From the NCBI GenBank assembly GCA_003952965.2, contig CM025849.1:17446669-17510668 (forward strand): DNA of 64,000 bases, in the 5' to 3' direction. The notes beneath the pieces are model-generated. The model worked only from the letters and a program-made list of their open reading frames with translations, did not search any database and was not told the DNA's origin. Below are positions 11,113 through 21,097 of the stretch, piece by piece. Position 1 is the stretch's first letter. Every line of letters starts with the position of its first letter. This DNA comes from Morella rubra (taxonomy: Eukaryota > Streptophyta > Magnoliopsida > Fagales > Myricaceae). The translations under genes and the position numbers were made by a program.

Positions 11113-12189
11113 ATGATTAAGGCAGTAGCAGGTTCGATCCCTTCCTATTTGTTGAGCTTCTATTCTATGCCACAGAATGGGTGTCGGGATATTGACCGTG
11201 AATTAAAGAACTTTTGGTGGGGGTTCAAGGCTGGCAAGCCTAGGAATATCTCTCTAAAGTCATGGCATTCTATATGTTTATCGAAAAGAGATGGTGGTCT
11301 GGGCATCAGAGTTACAAAAGAAGTAAATCAAGCCTTAGTTTCTAAACTGGCTTGGAAGGTGATGACAAAGGACGAAAGTTTGTGGGTTCGGGTTCTTAGT
11401 GGAAAATATTTGGGGCAGCAGGATTTTTGGCAAATAAAGGCTGCAGGCAAATCTTCATGGCTATGGAGGAGTATTTTACAAAATCGAGAAGGATTGAAAG
11501 ATGGTATGTGCTATAAAGTGGGCAATAGGAAAAGCATCTCAACAGCCCGAGATCCTTGGGTGCCTACTATGGATGGTTTTCGTCCTCTATTAAGAGACGG
11601 GCTTCTGCTGGAATCCAATGCTCTTAAGGTCAGTGAACTGTTACTAGAAGGTGGGATGCGATGGGATGCAGTGAAGATATGCAGCTTCTTTACTCAAGAG
11701 TTTGCTCATGCTATTTTGCAGATCTGATTACCAGTAACTAGCTCACAAGATAAATTTTTTTGGCCCCAAGACCCCTTGGGGGACTTTTCTATGAAGACAG
11801 CACATCGCAATCTGGTGCAGAAACGTGGCAGCCCAGTGAGTCTTATTGAGAAGGGAGATTGGCGTGCTCTATGGAAACTAAAAATTCATGAAAGAATGAA
11901 ACTGTTGCTCTGGAAGGTGATTTGGGACGTATTCCCTACTAAAGGGAAAGTAGCTGAACGTATTGGAAGCAATGAGGGGGAGGCAGGGGAGCTTTCTTGT
12001 CCTTTGTGTGGCACTTGTACAAAGACCATCCATCATTTGATCTTGAGCTGCCCGTTTAGTCAAGCTATATGGAGCGAATCTCCTTGGCTGCTCAACATCC
12101 TTGCCTTTAACGAAGGTACTGTTTGTGACTGGATTCAGAAGATTTTGCATCCGTATCGATTGATTGGTATCTCGTTGGAAGATCAGTGA
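11113..12189 (+). pseudogene. LINE ORF2: RT thumb and zinc-binding (zf-RVT) region
   Basis: Frame 11113-11727 continues ORF2 with KAVAGSIPSYLLSFY and ELKNFWWG, then KVGNRKSISTARDPW, typical of the RT-to-zinc linker. A break near 11730 leads to 11776-12189 with LWKLKIHERMKLLLWKV, the Cys/His box CPLCGTC...HHLILSCPF and the following SPWLLNIL. Non-functional because of the break upstream. Confidence 0.8.
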
Positions 12190-12820
12190 TCAGCGTCACT
12201 TCCAACTTTTTGCCGTGAATGCTATTGATATGGTGTGGATAGGCAAAAATTGTAGAGTCCATGAGGGGAAAGGCTGTGATATGGCGGAGCTTGCACGAAG
12301 AGTTTGGCTGCTAAGTCTGGAACATAGATCCGCGTGGCTTCATAAGTAGGGGTCTTCTCAGCGGGAGGTTTGGCTACCCCCTTCGAAGGATGCTATTAAA
12401 GTAAATGTAGATGTTGCTGTCCGGGCTGATTTTGCTGTGACAGGTGCGATTATAAGAGACCAATATGGGAATTATGCGGTTTCAAGGTGAATCAGTTAGG
12501 TGCTGTTACTTCATTGCTTGGTGAGGCCGAGACAGCACATTTAGGAGTAAAACTGGCATACAGAAAGGTTAGTGATTAAAGCCATTCATCAATTCCCTCC
12601 CCAGCTGGATTGGAGTATTCATCATAAAATTTCGGATATTCATTCTGTTCTTCAGCTCTTTCAAAGTTGGGAGGTAAGGCATGTTAGGCGAGGTGCTAAT
12701 TTTGTGGTGCACCAGTTAGCTCGTTGGGCTGCCTCTGAGATTTCCTCAGGTGGCAATCCCTGTGGTTGTGAGCATTTTCCGGATTCTCTTTGGTTGTATG
12801 ATCGAACTGACCTGCCATAG
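12190..12820 (+). pseudogene. LINE ORF2: C-terminal RNase H domain
   Basis: Two frames cover the RVT_3-type RNase H: a linker at 12190-12345 (AIDMVWIGKN), IKVNVDVAV near 12400 (first catalytic Asp), and 12572-12820 with VRHVRRGANFVVHQLARWA, the C-terminal RNase H helix. There is at least one frame break around 12490-12570, and the second acidic segment is damaged. Confidence 0.75.
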
Positions 12821-12835
12821 TTTTTATATGGTTGG

Positions 12836-13181
12836 TGTTTGAATAAGAGGAAGTGTTTTGATGAAAAAAGAAAAGGGTCAAAAAGTCTTTTGATTTTCCT
12901 TGATGGTAAGCCGGAATATCTATGAGACTCTCATAAGGGTTCTCATCTAAATTAACCAAAAAAAATTGGATCTGAGTTCGATCTGATCTAATCCCACCCG
13001 TGTGTTTTGATTTTTTATTTTTGATTTTCCTTTTCTTATTGGCTATTGACATGTAAAAAATTGAGACATCAGCACCTACCGTTAGTATCTCGACGTCTTA
13101 TAGACGGAGGGATCTATTTTTAACAAAAAGGGTTAGCACATAGACTAATTTGTAGAAAGTGATACCCTAGAGACTATTTTT
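12836..13181. other. AT-rich intergenic stretch
   Basis: Lies between the LINE and the MITE. No coding or RNA signal was recognised. The short frames here are low-complexity. Confidence 0.4.
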
Positions 13182-13368
13182 GAGGCGTTTGTTTACCGAA
13201 ATTTTGAGAAATATTCCCAAAATTTTGGGAATCTTTTGAATGTTGAAGTTTATTGGGGTTTGTGAAAAGTGTGAAATGTATGTGTAAAAGTGTGAAGTTT
13301 ATTGGGTTTGTGAAATGTGTTTGGTGTGGTGAAATTTTAACCCAAAAAATTGGGCAAACAAACGCCCC
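13182..13368. mobile_element. MITE of about 187 bp with terminal inverted repeats
   Basis: The left end reads 'gaggcgtttgttta' and the right end 'gcaaacaaacgcccc', which are inverted repeats of about 14-16 bp with two or three mismatches. The interior is AT-rich, non-coding and holds two tandem versions of a unit around 'gtgaagtttattgggtttgtgaaa'. Size, termini and lack of coding capacity fit a non-autonomous DNA element, possibly hAT-related. No clean target duplication was identified. Confidence 0.65.
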
Positions 13369-14405
13369 CTTTGTCACAACTCAATATCACAGGACCCTGG
13401 TATAATTAAGCCTTTTTTTTTTGTGAAACGACTTGATATTATATATATATTAAGAAAACAAGAGGAAACAAACGAAAAATCACAGAACCAAAAAAAAAAC
13501 GACACTCATAGGAAATTCAAGGAGGTTTTTAGTTCCACGACTAAGAAAAAAAGGAGGGAGGGGGGACTTACTCCTACAAAAGAATGGGCTGCTGCCCATG
13601 CTGCAAGTAAATGAGCCTAAAAATTCTCTTCACGAGGGATCTTAACAAATGACCAACAAGGAAAGTTTCAAAAAAGATCTATAGAGTTCAGAACAAGAGA
13701 GCAGATCTTTTTAGAGAATCAATATGGATAGAGAAGTAGTGGCCAGGGGGGCGACGAACGCAAGCCTATCAACAAACCAGAGTCGAGTCTACTCATATTT
13801 TTGTGTCCCAAATTAATTATTTAGCTATTTCTGTTTGGTTAGGTTTTTCAATTTTCATGGAGTTCTTGCTGCTCAGAACGTGAAGATCACCTTCACTCGC
13901 CGTCAGAAATAGCCAATAGAAAGATGTTTCTGCCACTCACCGATTTCAGGTTTTTCATGCGGGATTCTTGCTGCTAAACTATCATTTTCGCAACGTTTTC
14001 AGATGCAAATTAGGATTATTTGTCAGTTCACTCTCAGCAGCATTTTAAAATTTTTAATGCTTTTAAAATATTTCCATCATTTCGTCTTATGTGTTCGCCC
14101 CCCTTCAAATTGGATCCTGGATCGCCACTGTATAGAAGCCGAACGCAAGCTATCAACAACCAGAGTCGAGTCTCTTACAAGTATCAAATTTGAGAGAATG
14201 AGATCTTTCGCCTCAAAAATAGGAAAGATGTTTCTGCCTCACCAATCAACGATCTACCACGGCAGATCTTGCAGTCCAAGCATTCAAAATATTTCCATCA
14301 GGATGGAAGAAAACCGCAGCCGCCATAGAGAAGGTGGGTCGGATAGTGTGTAGCCTATACTCTTACAGAATATGGAAGAAGGTTCTATAGATGCCGTTAT
14401 AACAG
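13369..14405. other. Non-coding stretch with an internal imperfect duplication
   Basis: No gene recognised. The phrase 'ccagagtcgagtct' occurs at 13781 and near 14160, preceded in both places by 'gaacgcaag', and 'gaaagatgtttctgcc' occurs near 13920 and 14223. The two blocks 13750-14000 and 14125-14300 are therefore related. Frames in this stretch have no recognisable products. Confidence 0.45.
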
Positions 14406-14591
14406 AAATGCCAATTGACTTGAAAAAGGACTCGAGCAGCAGTAATTCTAAGGATTGAGGAGTTGGTTAGCTTTTTGTCGTTTTGCTCTTTTCCTTTCTT
14501 GAAATGCCAATTGACGTGAAAAAGGATGACTAGCCATTCTAAGGATTGAGGAGTTTGTCAGTGTTTTGTCCTTTTGCTCTTTTCCTTTTTG
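14406..14591 (+). repeat. Tandem duplication, two units of about 90-96 bp
   Basis: Unit 1 (14406-14501) and unit 2 (14502-14591) both begin 'aaatgccaattgac' and both end 'tgctcttttccttt'. They share 'ctaaggattgaggagtt' internally and differ by a short indel and substitutions. Head-to-tail and non-coding. Confidence 0.85.
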
Positions 14592-14925
14592 TAATATTGC
14601 TATTTGCTGAGCTGTAGAGTTGCTCTTCGGCACCTGTAGGTTGTTAGAGCTTTCTGCTATTTTTGGCTCCCTGAGGTATTCTTTGATTGGTTTGGCAATT
14701 GTATATAGACCTCTAGGGTCTTCTGTTTTCAATACAACGAGAGAAATTCTCTTGCAAGCTCTGTTTTTCTTCTTCGCCGTTTCTTTCCATTGCTTATTTA
14801 TACTATACTTCGTGGAGCAAGTTATCATTTTCCCGAAAAACAAACAACAGAAAAAGAAAAGAAGATCCATCGCAGACTCTCTCGTTTGGCAAAATCCTTT
14901 CTTCTCTGTCGGCTGTAACTCTTCA
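14592..14925. other. Intergenic stretch, possible LTR-like tail
   Basis: Contains 'gtatatagacctctaggg' followed by 'tttcaatacaacgagagaa', an arrangement resembling the transcribed end of many Copia LTRs (TATA-like, then 'caataca' near the poly(A) region). No LTR boundaries, primer site or partner LTR are visible. Otherwise nothing is recognised. It lies where the promoter of the EF1-alpha duplicate would be, but no telo-box or clear TATA box matching the parent is present. Confidence 0.3.
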
Positions 14926-15885
14926 TAGCTGTCTCAGAGGTCGGCGAGGGAGTCTCTCTTGCTAGTTTTATCCTCCTTCTGCTTCTTCTTCTTCTGCCAC
15001 AGGTTCAGGTCTCTGTCACTCTGTCTCTTGCTGCTCTTCTAATGCCCTTGTTATTGGTTTGTAAAAATAAAAAATAAAACCAGGTTTTTGTTTGTTATTA
15101 GCTTACGGAATTGAGTTTTTATTTATGCTCATGTCTGTTTTTTTTTATCTGGATTTCTTATGAACTCTGTTGGGTTTAGATCTGATTTACCGTTCGCGTT
15201 CGTATATTTGGCTTCTCGGGGGTTTTGCTTGGATTTCGTTGTTTTCACTGCACCCGACTAAGAATTATACTCACAATCTCGCTAAAACTCTTTGTGACGG
15301 CAGGAAACAGTAGTATTGTTTTGTTAATTAAATTCAGAAGCTGCACTTATATGAAATTGATCCTTCATGTGGGTAGGCAGGTGAGGTTTGTGGTTTGAAA
15401 TTCTCTGTTGCGGGCTTGGATATCTCTGCTTTATCACATGTGCTACCAAATATATGTTGCCAAGCAGCCAAGGACTGTAGACTTGTTTGGAGAAATGACG
15501 TGTTTTTTTTTTTTATCTGAATAATGCCGTTAGGCAAACATTTCAAGAGTTGAACCATACAAAGAAAATCTTACATAAGCCCTAACAATTAACAGGTATA
15601 AAAAAAAAAAAAACTAGCAGTATCCAAAAGAAATGACGTATTTCGTTCGAGAACTTTTTATAATATTCTTGTTCTTCACTCAAAGTTGCTTAACAATATA
15701 GCATGTGTTTATCAACTAAACTATTGATTGTTGTTAACATGCTGGGAATGGATTGCGAATGTTGACTTCTCTAATCTGTGCATTACTTTTCTTCCCTTCT
15801 GCAGTTTTCTTTTCAGAAGTTCATAATAGGTGAGCAGAACGTTCACATCAGTGTAGTCATTGGCCATGTCGTGAAATGACTCTGC
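14926..15885 (+). pseudogene. EF1-alpha 5' duplicate: leader, intron 1 and start region only
   Basis: Collinear with the intact EF1-alpha gene at about 28215-29210. The untranslated exon ('ggtcggcgagggagtctctct' region), a donor at 15003 and the long first intron ('gggtttagatctgattt' in both) match. So do the intron 3' part ('agcatgtgtttatcaa'), an acceptor at 15801-15804, and then the first 15-20 codons. Because the intron is retained, this arose by DNA duplication and is not a processed pseudogene. The start codon is ATA (15826-15828). Similarity ends near 15880, inside the first GTP-binding loop. A 127-bp LINE tail interrupts the intron. No protein can be made; the intron sequence is a diverged paralogue of a strong plant intron. 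Confidence 0.88.
15502..15628 (-). mobile_element. Severely 5'-truncated LINE insertion with target duplication
   Basis: The 127-bp insertion is flanked by an exact 11-bp direct repeat AGAAATGACGT (15491-15501 and 15629-15639). It begins with a T-run on the + strand, which is a poly(A) tail on the minus strand, so the element inserted in antisense orientation. Its 3' part (minus strand) around 'cctaacggcattattcagat' resembles the ends of plant LINE 3' UTRs. Insertion is in the intron of the EF1-alpha duplicate; the intact EF1-alpha intron lacks it. Confidence 0.8.
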
Positions 15886-16109
15886 TTTCCATCCTTGATC
15901 ACTTTCCTCCACTTCGTCAAATCAATGTTTCCAACTCCATTGTAGTGTACAGCTATGTTCTACTATTTGGCTCCCTCCCTGCAATAACATAAAGCTCAGG
16001 CTCCACTATTCACTCCGTCGCTCTCTTCTTCAACTCTCAGCTTCACATCACCTCATTCACTTCAACTCCGATTGAATAGCCCTTTTTTCGAGATTCTGAT
16101 ATCCAACTA
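15886..16109. other. Unassigned short stretch between two pseudogenes
   Basis: From the break of EF1-alpha similarity to the poly-T marking the next LINE. Pyrimidine-rich patches occur, but no gene or repeat was recognised. Confidence 0.4.
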
Positions 16110-16690
16110 TACTTTTTTTTTTTTTTTTTTTCGATCGAAACATTAACAAACAGCATCAACATCCCAGGAAACAATGTCAGAGGGAATAATGTTTACCATC
16201 AATAAACCAAAAATAGCAAAACCAAACTTCCCTTGGGATCCAATTAAATTGCCAGTTCGGGTGCACCAACCACTGAAGTTTGATAAAAAGGATGTCTTCC
16301 TCAATATATAATCCAAATATTCTCAAACACCACGTCCATATCCTGAAGGACCAACCATCAGAATATTCTAGCAAACCATATGGAGTCAATCACCACCGCC
16401 ACATAGATAATGAAATCATTCCAGTCAGATCTTCTGCTCGCAGTAGGATTGCTAGGTTCTAGAATAAACTTAATCCAATCAATAATAGGACTTCTCACAA
16501 AAGAATCAGTTCGCAACCGCCATTGCCCATAGCTCCACAGTCTCTGACTAATGGGACAATCCAAAAAAAAAATGAATAGCGGTTTCAATACCTGAACAGC
16601 AGAGGGGGCACTCAAAACCACTCCCTGTTGGAACAGACTCCTACAGCATTTGTTCTCCAAAACATGATGGATAAAACTTCTTTCCCCCTG
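16110..16690 (-). pseudogene. 5'-truncated LINE remnant (zf-RVT region and poly(A) tail)
   Basis: The T-run at 16111-16131 is a poly(A) tail read on the minus strand. Upstream on that strand the frame 16660-16358 contains IFFLDCPISQRLWSYG and then WNDFIIYVAVVIDSIWFARI, the characteristic segment following the zinc-binding motif of plant LINE ORF2. The Cys half of the motif is partly preserved. No RNase H was recognised, which fits LINE clades that lack it. Target duplications were not found. Confidence 0.75.
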
Positions 16691-16771
16691 ATGTCTTCGT
16701 ATGAGTAGTTCAAAATTAGTTGGAATCTTCTATTAGTCGTAATATGTAAGCTTTATTTGTGTTACTGTGTA

Positions 16772-16966
16772 CGTGTTGATGTCGAGCACAATGTTTTGAA
16801 AAAGGCTTTGCTGTTTGTGCGAAGCTTGTTGGTTTTTGTATATCTTTTGGTTGTAATGAGGCTGGATAAAAATGTGTTTGGGGAAACGAGATGGACCATT
16901 CTCCATATGCTCCTTATAACCTCGAGATTTAAACTATAAGGCTACCTCTTTTCTCGAGTGCTCAAG
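16772..16966 (+). repeat. Dispersed repeat, long copy (partner 7795-7915)
   Basis: Same orientation as the copy at 7795. Shared ends are 'gtgttgatgtcgagca' on the left and 'aacctcgagatttaaactat' on the right. This copy has an extra internal stretch of about 80 bp. Nature unknown, non-coding. Confidence 0.75.
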
Positions 16967-17238
16967 AGTGGCAGGCAGCATCATGAGGTTGATTTTGGCC
17001 TCGATATATAACTTTTGGTTAATTACGGTTATGAGAAAATATTAATAATATTCTCTAAAACTTCTGCAATTAATTAATTATCAAACTAGCTATATAATAA
17101 CTATTAAACATTGATGGGATGCAAAGCAAGTAATCTGCACCCTCAAGAAAGATTAGTAGGGATCATACTAATTGAAGCTCCTCAAATGCTTAGAACCGCT
17201 ACTCAGTTAAGGACTTTTCTTGACAAGCACATCTGGAT
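16967..17238. other. AT-rich upstream sequence
   Basis: Lies between the dispersed repeat and the 53-bp tandem repeat, in the distal upstream region of the DUF4220 gene. No specific element recognised. Confidence 0.35.
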
Positions 17239-17504
17239 ATATAGCTTTGGTAAAGGATAATAATTTATCCTCTACTTTTTTTCATTCACTTCTAGAAATA
17301 TAGTTTGGGTAAAGTGAAAGTAAGTAATTTATTCTATTCTTTGTAGTCCTATATAATTTCGGTAAAGTGAAAGCAAGTAATTTATTCTCTTCTTTGTAGT
17401 GCTATATAATTTAGGTAAAGTACAAGCAAGTAATTTATTCTCTCCTTTGTAGTCCTATATAACTTAGGGTAAAGTATAAGCAAGTAATTTATTCTCTTTT
17501 TTGT
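17239..17504 (+). repeat. 53-bp tandem repeat, about four to five units, upstream of the DUF4220 gene
   Basis: Each unit contains 'tataattt' or a variant, 'ggtaaagt', 'aagcaagtaatttattctc' and 'tttgtagt'. Three units at 17299-17504 are highly alike and the first one or two (from 17239) are diverged. The array ends about 25 bp before the TATA-like stretch of the DUF4220 promoter, so it forms the proximal promoter. Each unit has one 'aagtaattta' core that could act as a repeated binding site, but that is inference. Confidence 0.8.
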
Positions 17505-17526
17505 GTTTTCCTTGAATCCTTTCAAG

Positions 17527-17630
17527 ATATATATATACGCGTGACAATCTAACATCCTGAAAACATTCAGAAAATAGAGTATCAATTAATTCATCGGTCT
17601 TTCTTTCATCAATCGCTCAAGAGAAGTGAG
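17527..17630 (+). promoter_or_regulatory. Putative TATA box and untranslated exon of the DUF4220 gene
   Basis: A TATA stretch at 17527-17537 is followed by a leader-like segment. A strong 5' splice site (gaagtgag then gtaagt) begins the presumed leader intron at 17631. The next downstream coding start on this strand is the DUF4220 ATG at 18758, with acceptors 'gaacag' (ending 18739) and 'gtgcag' (ending 18751) just before it. The assignment assumes a leader intron of about 1.1 kb. The transcript start is not visible from sequence alone. Confidence 0.5.
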
Positions 17631-18757
17631 GTAAGTTTCATATTTCCATCGTCTATAGATACATTCTTCTTTATATACAATCTCCTACATAGATTAGATA
17701 GTATCTGACTTTAATACTTAATTTGAAAGTGTTTTAGGAATGAAACAATTTTTTATCTTCGATAATAAAAAAGCATGCTACAAAAAAAAATTCCTAAATG
17801 TCACCAAATCGTCCAATAACTTAATTATTATCTACCAATGACAAAATTGTACACCAATTGATTAGTTTAGTTTTGTAATCATTTGTCTTTGATGCAATGA
17901 GCATGCTTAAATTAGAATAAATGTGTATATATGCATACCCTCAATACGACATTTTCGGTCTTTAGTGGTGAAATTTTTTGTCATTAGATCAGATACTATT
18001 TTCGTCATAGAAGCTTATCAGCAACGAAAAAACAATTTCATCCCTGAAGCCCGGTCGCAGATGTTCATCAGTGACGAAAATTCAAAATTATCCCCAAGTA
18101 TATCTGTTCGAACAATTAGATTCTATTCAAACACGCATATATGTCCAAATTAACAAAGTTTAATGATGAATTTGGCTCTCTTTAAATGCCAAAACATTCT
18201 CAAAAAGTACTAGTTCTCATCATAAATATCTTATCGATACACAAAATATATATTTGTCTTTGATGCAATGAGCATGCTTAAATTAGAATCTATATATATG
18301 CCCTTATTAGTAAACTATTGCTTTCTTATATTTCTTATATGATATCTCTATTTTCCGAATTATTTTCTTCCTCGTATTTTTCTAAAAACTTTTGTTTTCA
18401 TCTACTTACAAGCATGCTTTGGAGGCATGCAAATTAAACATATGTACATGTTTATGAGTAAGCATACGAGATATATAGCAATGGTAGCTATAAATTGATC
18501 TTGTTAATGGCGGATCTTGTGGCTTGGTTGCTGAAAGTTAACTCTTTGGAATTTGACAATTCTAAATCACCACTGATTTCAAACTAATTTTACTCCAACA
18601 TTGTTTGACAATGAAGTGCATGCATGGCTATAGACTTTTTTAATCAATATTATTAGACCAATTAGCATGTGTTGCATCCTTCCGCGCCATTCTTAAAAGC
18701 TTAGCTCCTTTGTCTTCAACCCCTCATATACATGAACAGGAAAGGGTGCAGAATATT
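17631..18757 (+). other. Putative leader intron of the DUF4220 gene, with an internal direct repeat
   Basis: AT-rich and non-coding. An exact 38-bp direct repeat (17881-17918 and 18252-18289, both containing 'gatgcaatgagcatgctt') brackets a 333-bp spacer. The spacer holds phrases like 'gtgacgaaaa' and 'cgtcatag' that resemble subterminal repeats of CACTA or similar DNA elements, so a mobile-element insertion or a local duplication is likely. Confidence 0.45.
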
Positions 18758-20683
18758 ATGAATCCAATCCCAGTTTGGGTGAGGAAATTATGGAACGCCT
18801 GGGACATTCGGGTCATGATTCTCCTCAGCTTCATCTTACAAGTAACTCTCCTCATCTTAGGAAACCGCAGGAAATACTGTGCCAGTAGGTGGATAAGTCT
18901 CGTTGTTTGGGTTGCGTACTTAATGGCTGATTGGGTGGCCACAGCTGCCTTAGGCAACCTTACACAGGCCCAAGTTGATTCCACTAATGTTGTTCATCCA
19001 ACCAACGAAGTACTAAAGGCATTGTGGGCGCCATTGCTATTACTGCACCTTGGTGGACCAGGTACCGTAACTGCATATGCCTACGAAGATAATAGTTTGT
19101 GGCTGAGACACTTGGTTGGGGCAATTGTCCAACTGGTCCTAGCCATTTATGTCGTCCTTTTGTCTTGGACTACTTCTTGGCTCTCATTCCTAACATTTCC
19201 TCTTCTCTTGGCGGAGTTATTAAGAATGGGGAGCGGGTCTGGATTCTTCGTTTGGCGGGCAGTCAATGGATATCAGGCAATATACCTTATTCCGAATGGG
19301 CAGCGGAAAATCTTGATAATTCTTGTGAGGCAGAGGCTTTAATTGGGGAAACCTCTTCTATCCAGATTCTGGCTACTCAGGCTTGCTATTTTTAATTTCT
19401 TCTCCGCAAAGGGCAGGTTCACCAATAATATGTTAACTGGATTAGGTCCAGTATACGTAGAAGACTGGTTGGAAACGGACAATCCCGAACTTACCTTTGT
19501 GAAAGAAGCAATAAGCTCAATGGGAATAGCGGGGATTGAAGTGTTTGACATAATAGAGATTGAATTGGGTTATCTATTTGATGTGCTCTACACGAAGGCC
19601 TTCCTAACTTACACTTGGTCGGGATGCATCCTCCTCTTTATCAGTTCCTTCTGTTCGTTCTCCGCTTTGTTAATGATTTTATTAATTGTCTTCGTGAAGG
19701 AGAAGTCATGCCATTGCTACTCAAATGTTGATACAAGTATCTCTATTGTCCTCTTGGTTGGAGCTGTTGTACTAGAATTCTATGGGATAATTTTGCTTCG
19801 CTCTTCAGATTGGCCAGTGCGAATTGGACAAAACTGGTTGCCATGTGAAATCTTCAGAAGGCTTCCTTGGCTATTTGAAAAGCATAAAAAGAGGTGGTCA
19901 TGTTCATTGGGACAATATTCTCTACTAGCTTCTTGCTTCAATCATAGAACAGGAAAGCTTTGTGGAGTCCTAGAACGGCTTGGCATCGACGAAATATTGC
20001 TAGACAGGTTTCAGCACAACACTTTCGTGGAAGTGCCAGTCTCTTTAAAGTCAGTGATCATTAAATATCTATTAGTTGGCGCAATTTCATCTATTTCATC
20101 GAGGGGTCAAACGGCACTCGAACAGCATCGCTGTTACGACGGGAAGCTAAAAGAAAGCACCAAGTTAGAGTTCCGTGAAAGCATTCTCAAGTGGCACATT
20201 GCAACAGACATTTGCTACCACCTTTCTGATCCCAGCATAGGAAATAGCGATGAAGAAATGGAAACAAGTAAAATCCTATCGGATTATATGATGTATCTTC
20301 TACTCATGCATCCTTCTATGTTTCTATCCCCAGCCGAGCAAGAAGAACTTGATGGGCTACTTACAAATCAACGATCAACTCTGATAAAGTGTTTGAAGGG
20401 AGGAAGACCAGCTACAAATCTGAGGGAAGCTTGTGCATTGTTTAGGAGCAGCGAAAGACTCGCTGAAGAGTTAATAAATAGAGAAGATAAGTGGAAAGTG
20501 ATGCAGTCTGTGTGGGCGGAGATGTTGTGTTACGCAGCAATTCACAGTGATAAAGTATACCATCTTCGAGAACTTAGACGAGGTGGCCAATTTCTCACTC
20601 ACCTCTGGCTGCTCTTCTTATTGCGTGCAGCGGCGGCAGCGGCAGTGGCAGCATCCTTTTATAAGAGCCATTATCATAACTGA
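18758..20683 (+). pseudogene. DUF4220/DUF594 plant membrane protein gene with two frame breaks
   Basis: Starting at the ATG at 18758 (MNPIPVWVRKLWNAWDIRVM) the frame matches the plant DUF4220 family. That start is chosen because the family begins with the same KLWN-W motif. Several hydrophobic helices follow (VMILLSFILQVTLLIL, then WISLVVWVAYLMADWVATAAL, HLGGPGTVTAYAYEDN). The DUF594 C-terminal motif is clear (ATDICYHL, SKILSDYMMYLLLMHPSMFL, VWAEMLCYAA, GGQFLTHLWLL). From about 19215 to 19365 the homologous codons lie in another frame (GVIKNGERVWILRLAGSQ), and the main frame has a stop at 19340-19342. Two compensating one-base changes therefore interrupt it. If corrected, the length would be 641 aa, normal for the family. 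It may be a recent pseudogene or may carry two sequencing errors. Function of the family is unknown. The tail is alanine-rich. Confidence 0.8.
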
Positions 20684-21097
20684 CACGCCACTCAAAAAAA
20701 TTAACTTTGATTTAATTTTTTTTTTTTTTTTTTTTTTAAAAATTTTTTGAAGTTTTTTTTAAATTTTAGTTTTTTTTTAAAAAAAAAAAAATAAACTAAT
20801 TTTTTTTTTTTTAGGTGACAATTTTTTTTTTTATTTTTGTGAACCCTTAATTTGAAAATGAAATTTTAAGAAAAAATTTTTTTTTTGAGAAAAATTATAA
20901 ACGAAGACATCTATGATTGATTTGAAAACCGACGATTAAAAGAGATCAAAACTTAAGGAAAAAATGGATACATGACCCTAGATAAAATGATAGTAATAGT
21001 ATTTTGTTCTTGCTGCCTATGGACGTGGGTAATCTTGCAAAACCATTTTTGTGTCTTATTTTCTTTTCTCTTGGTCATTTTGTTGTTGTTTATGTGC
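20684..21097. other. 3' flank with long T/A low-complexity tract
   Basis: Positions 20707-20890 are nearly all T and A runs, a low-complexity tract that is also prone to sequencing error. No polyadenylation signal can be assigned with confidence. No gene recognised. Confidence 0.6.

Larger units (their letters stand above)
8246..12835 (+). mobile_element. LINE (non-LTR retrotransposon), nearly full length but 5'-truncated and inactive
   Basis: Domains occur in the normal plant LINE order on the + strand: an ORF1 tail, apurinic-type endonuclease, reverse transcriptase, zf-RVT zinc region and RNase H. The start of ORF1 (DUF4283 part) is missing and the first recognisable codons are at 8262. 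Frame breaks are near 8770, 10350, 11010, 11730, 12185 and 12490. No clear poly(A) tail or target duplication was found, and the 3' boundary is set just after the RNase H stop. It is an old, dead copy. Confidence 0.85.

Noticed and set aside
13423-13614. Lys-rich frame of 63 codons
   Set aside because: Low-complexity A-rich sequence without a start context or recognisable domain.
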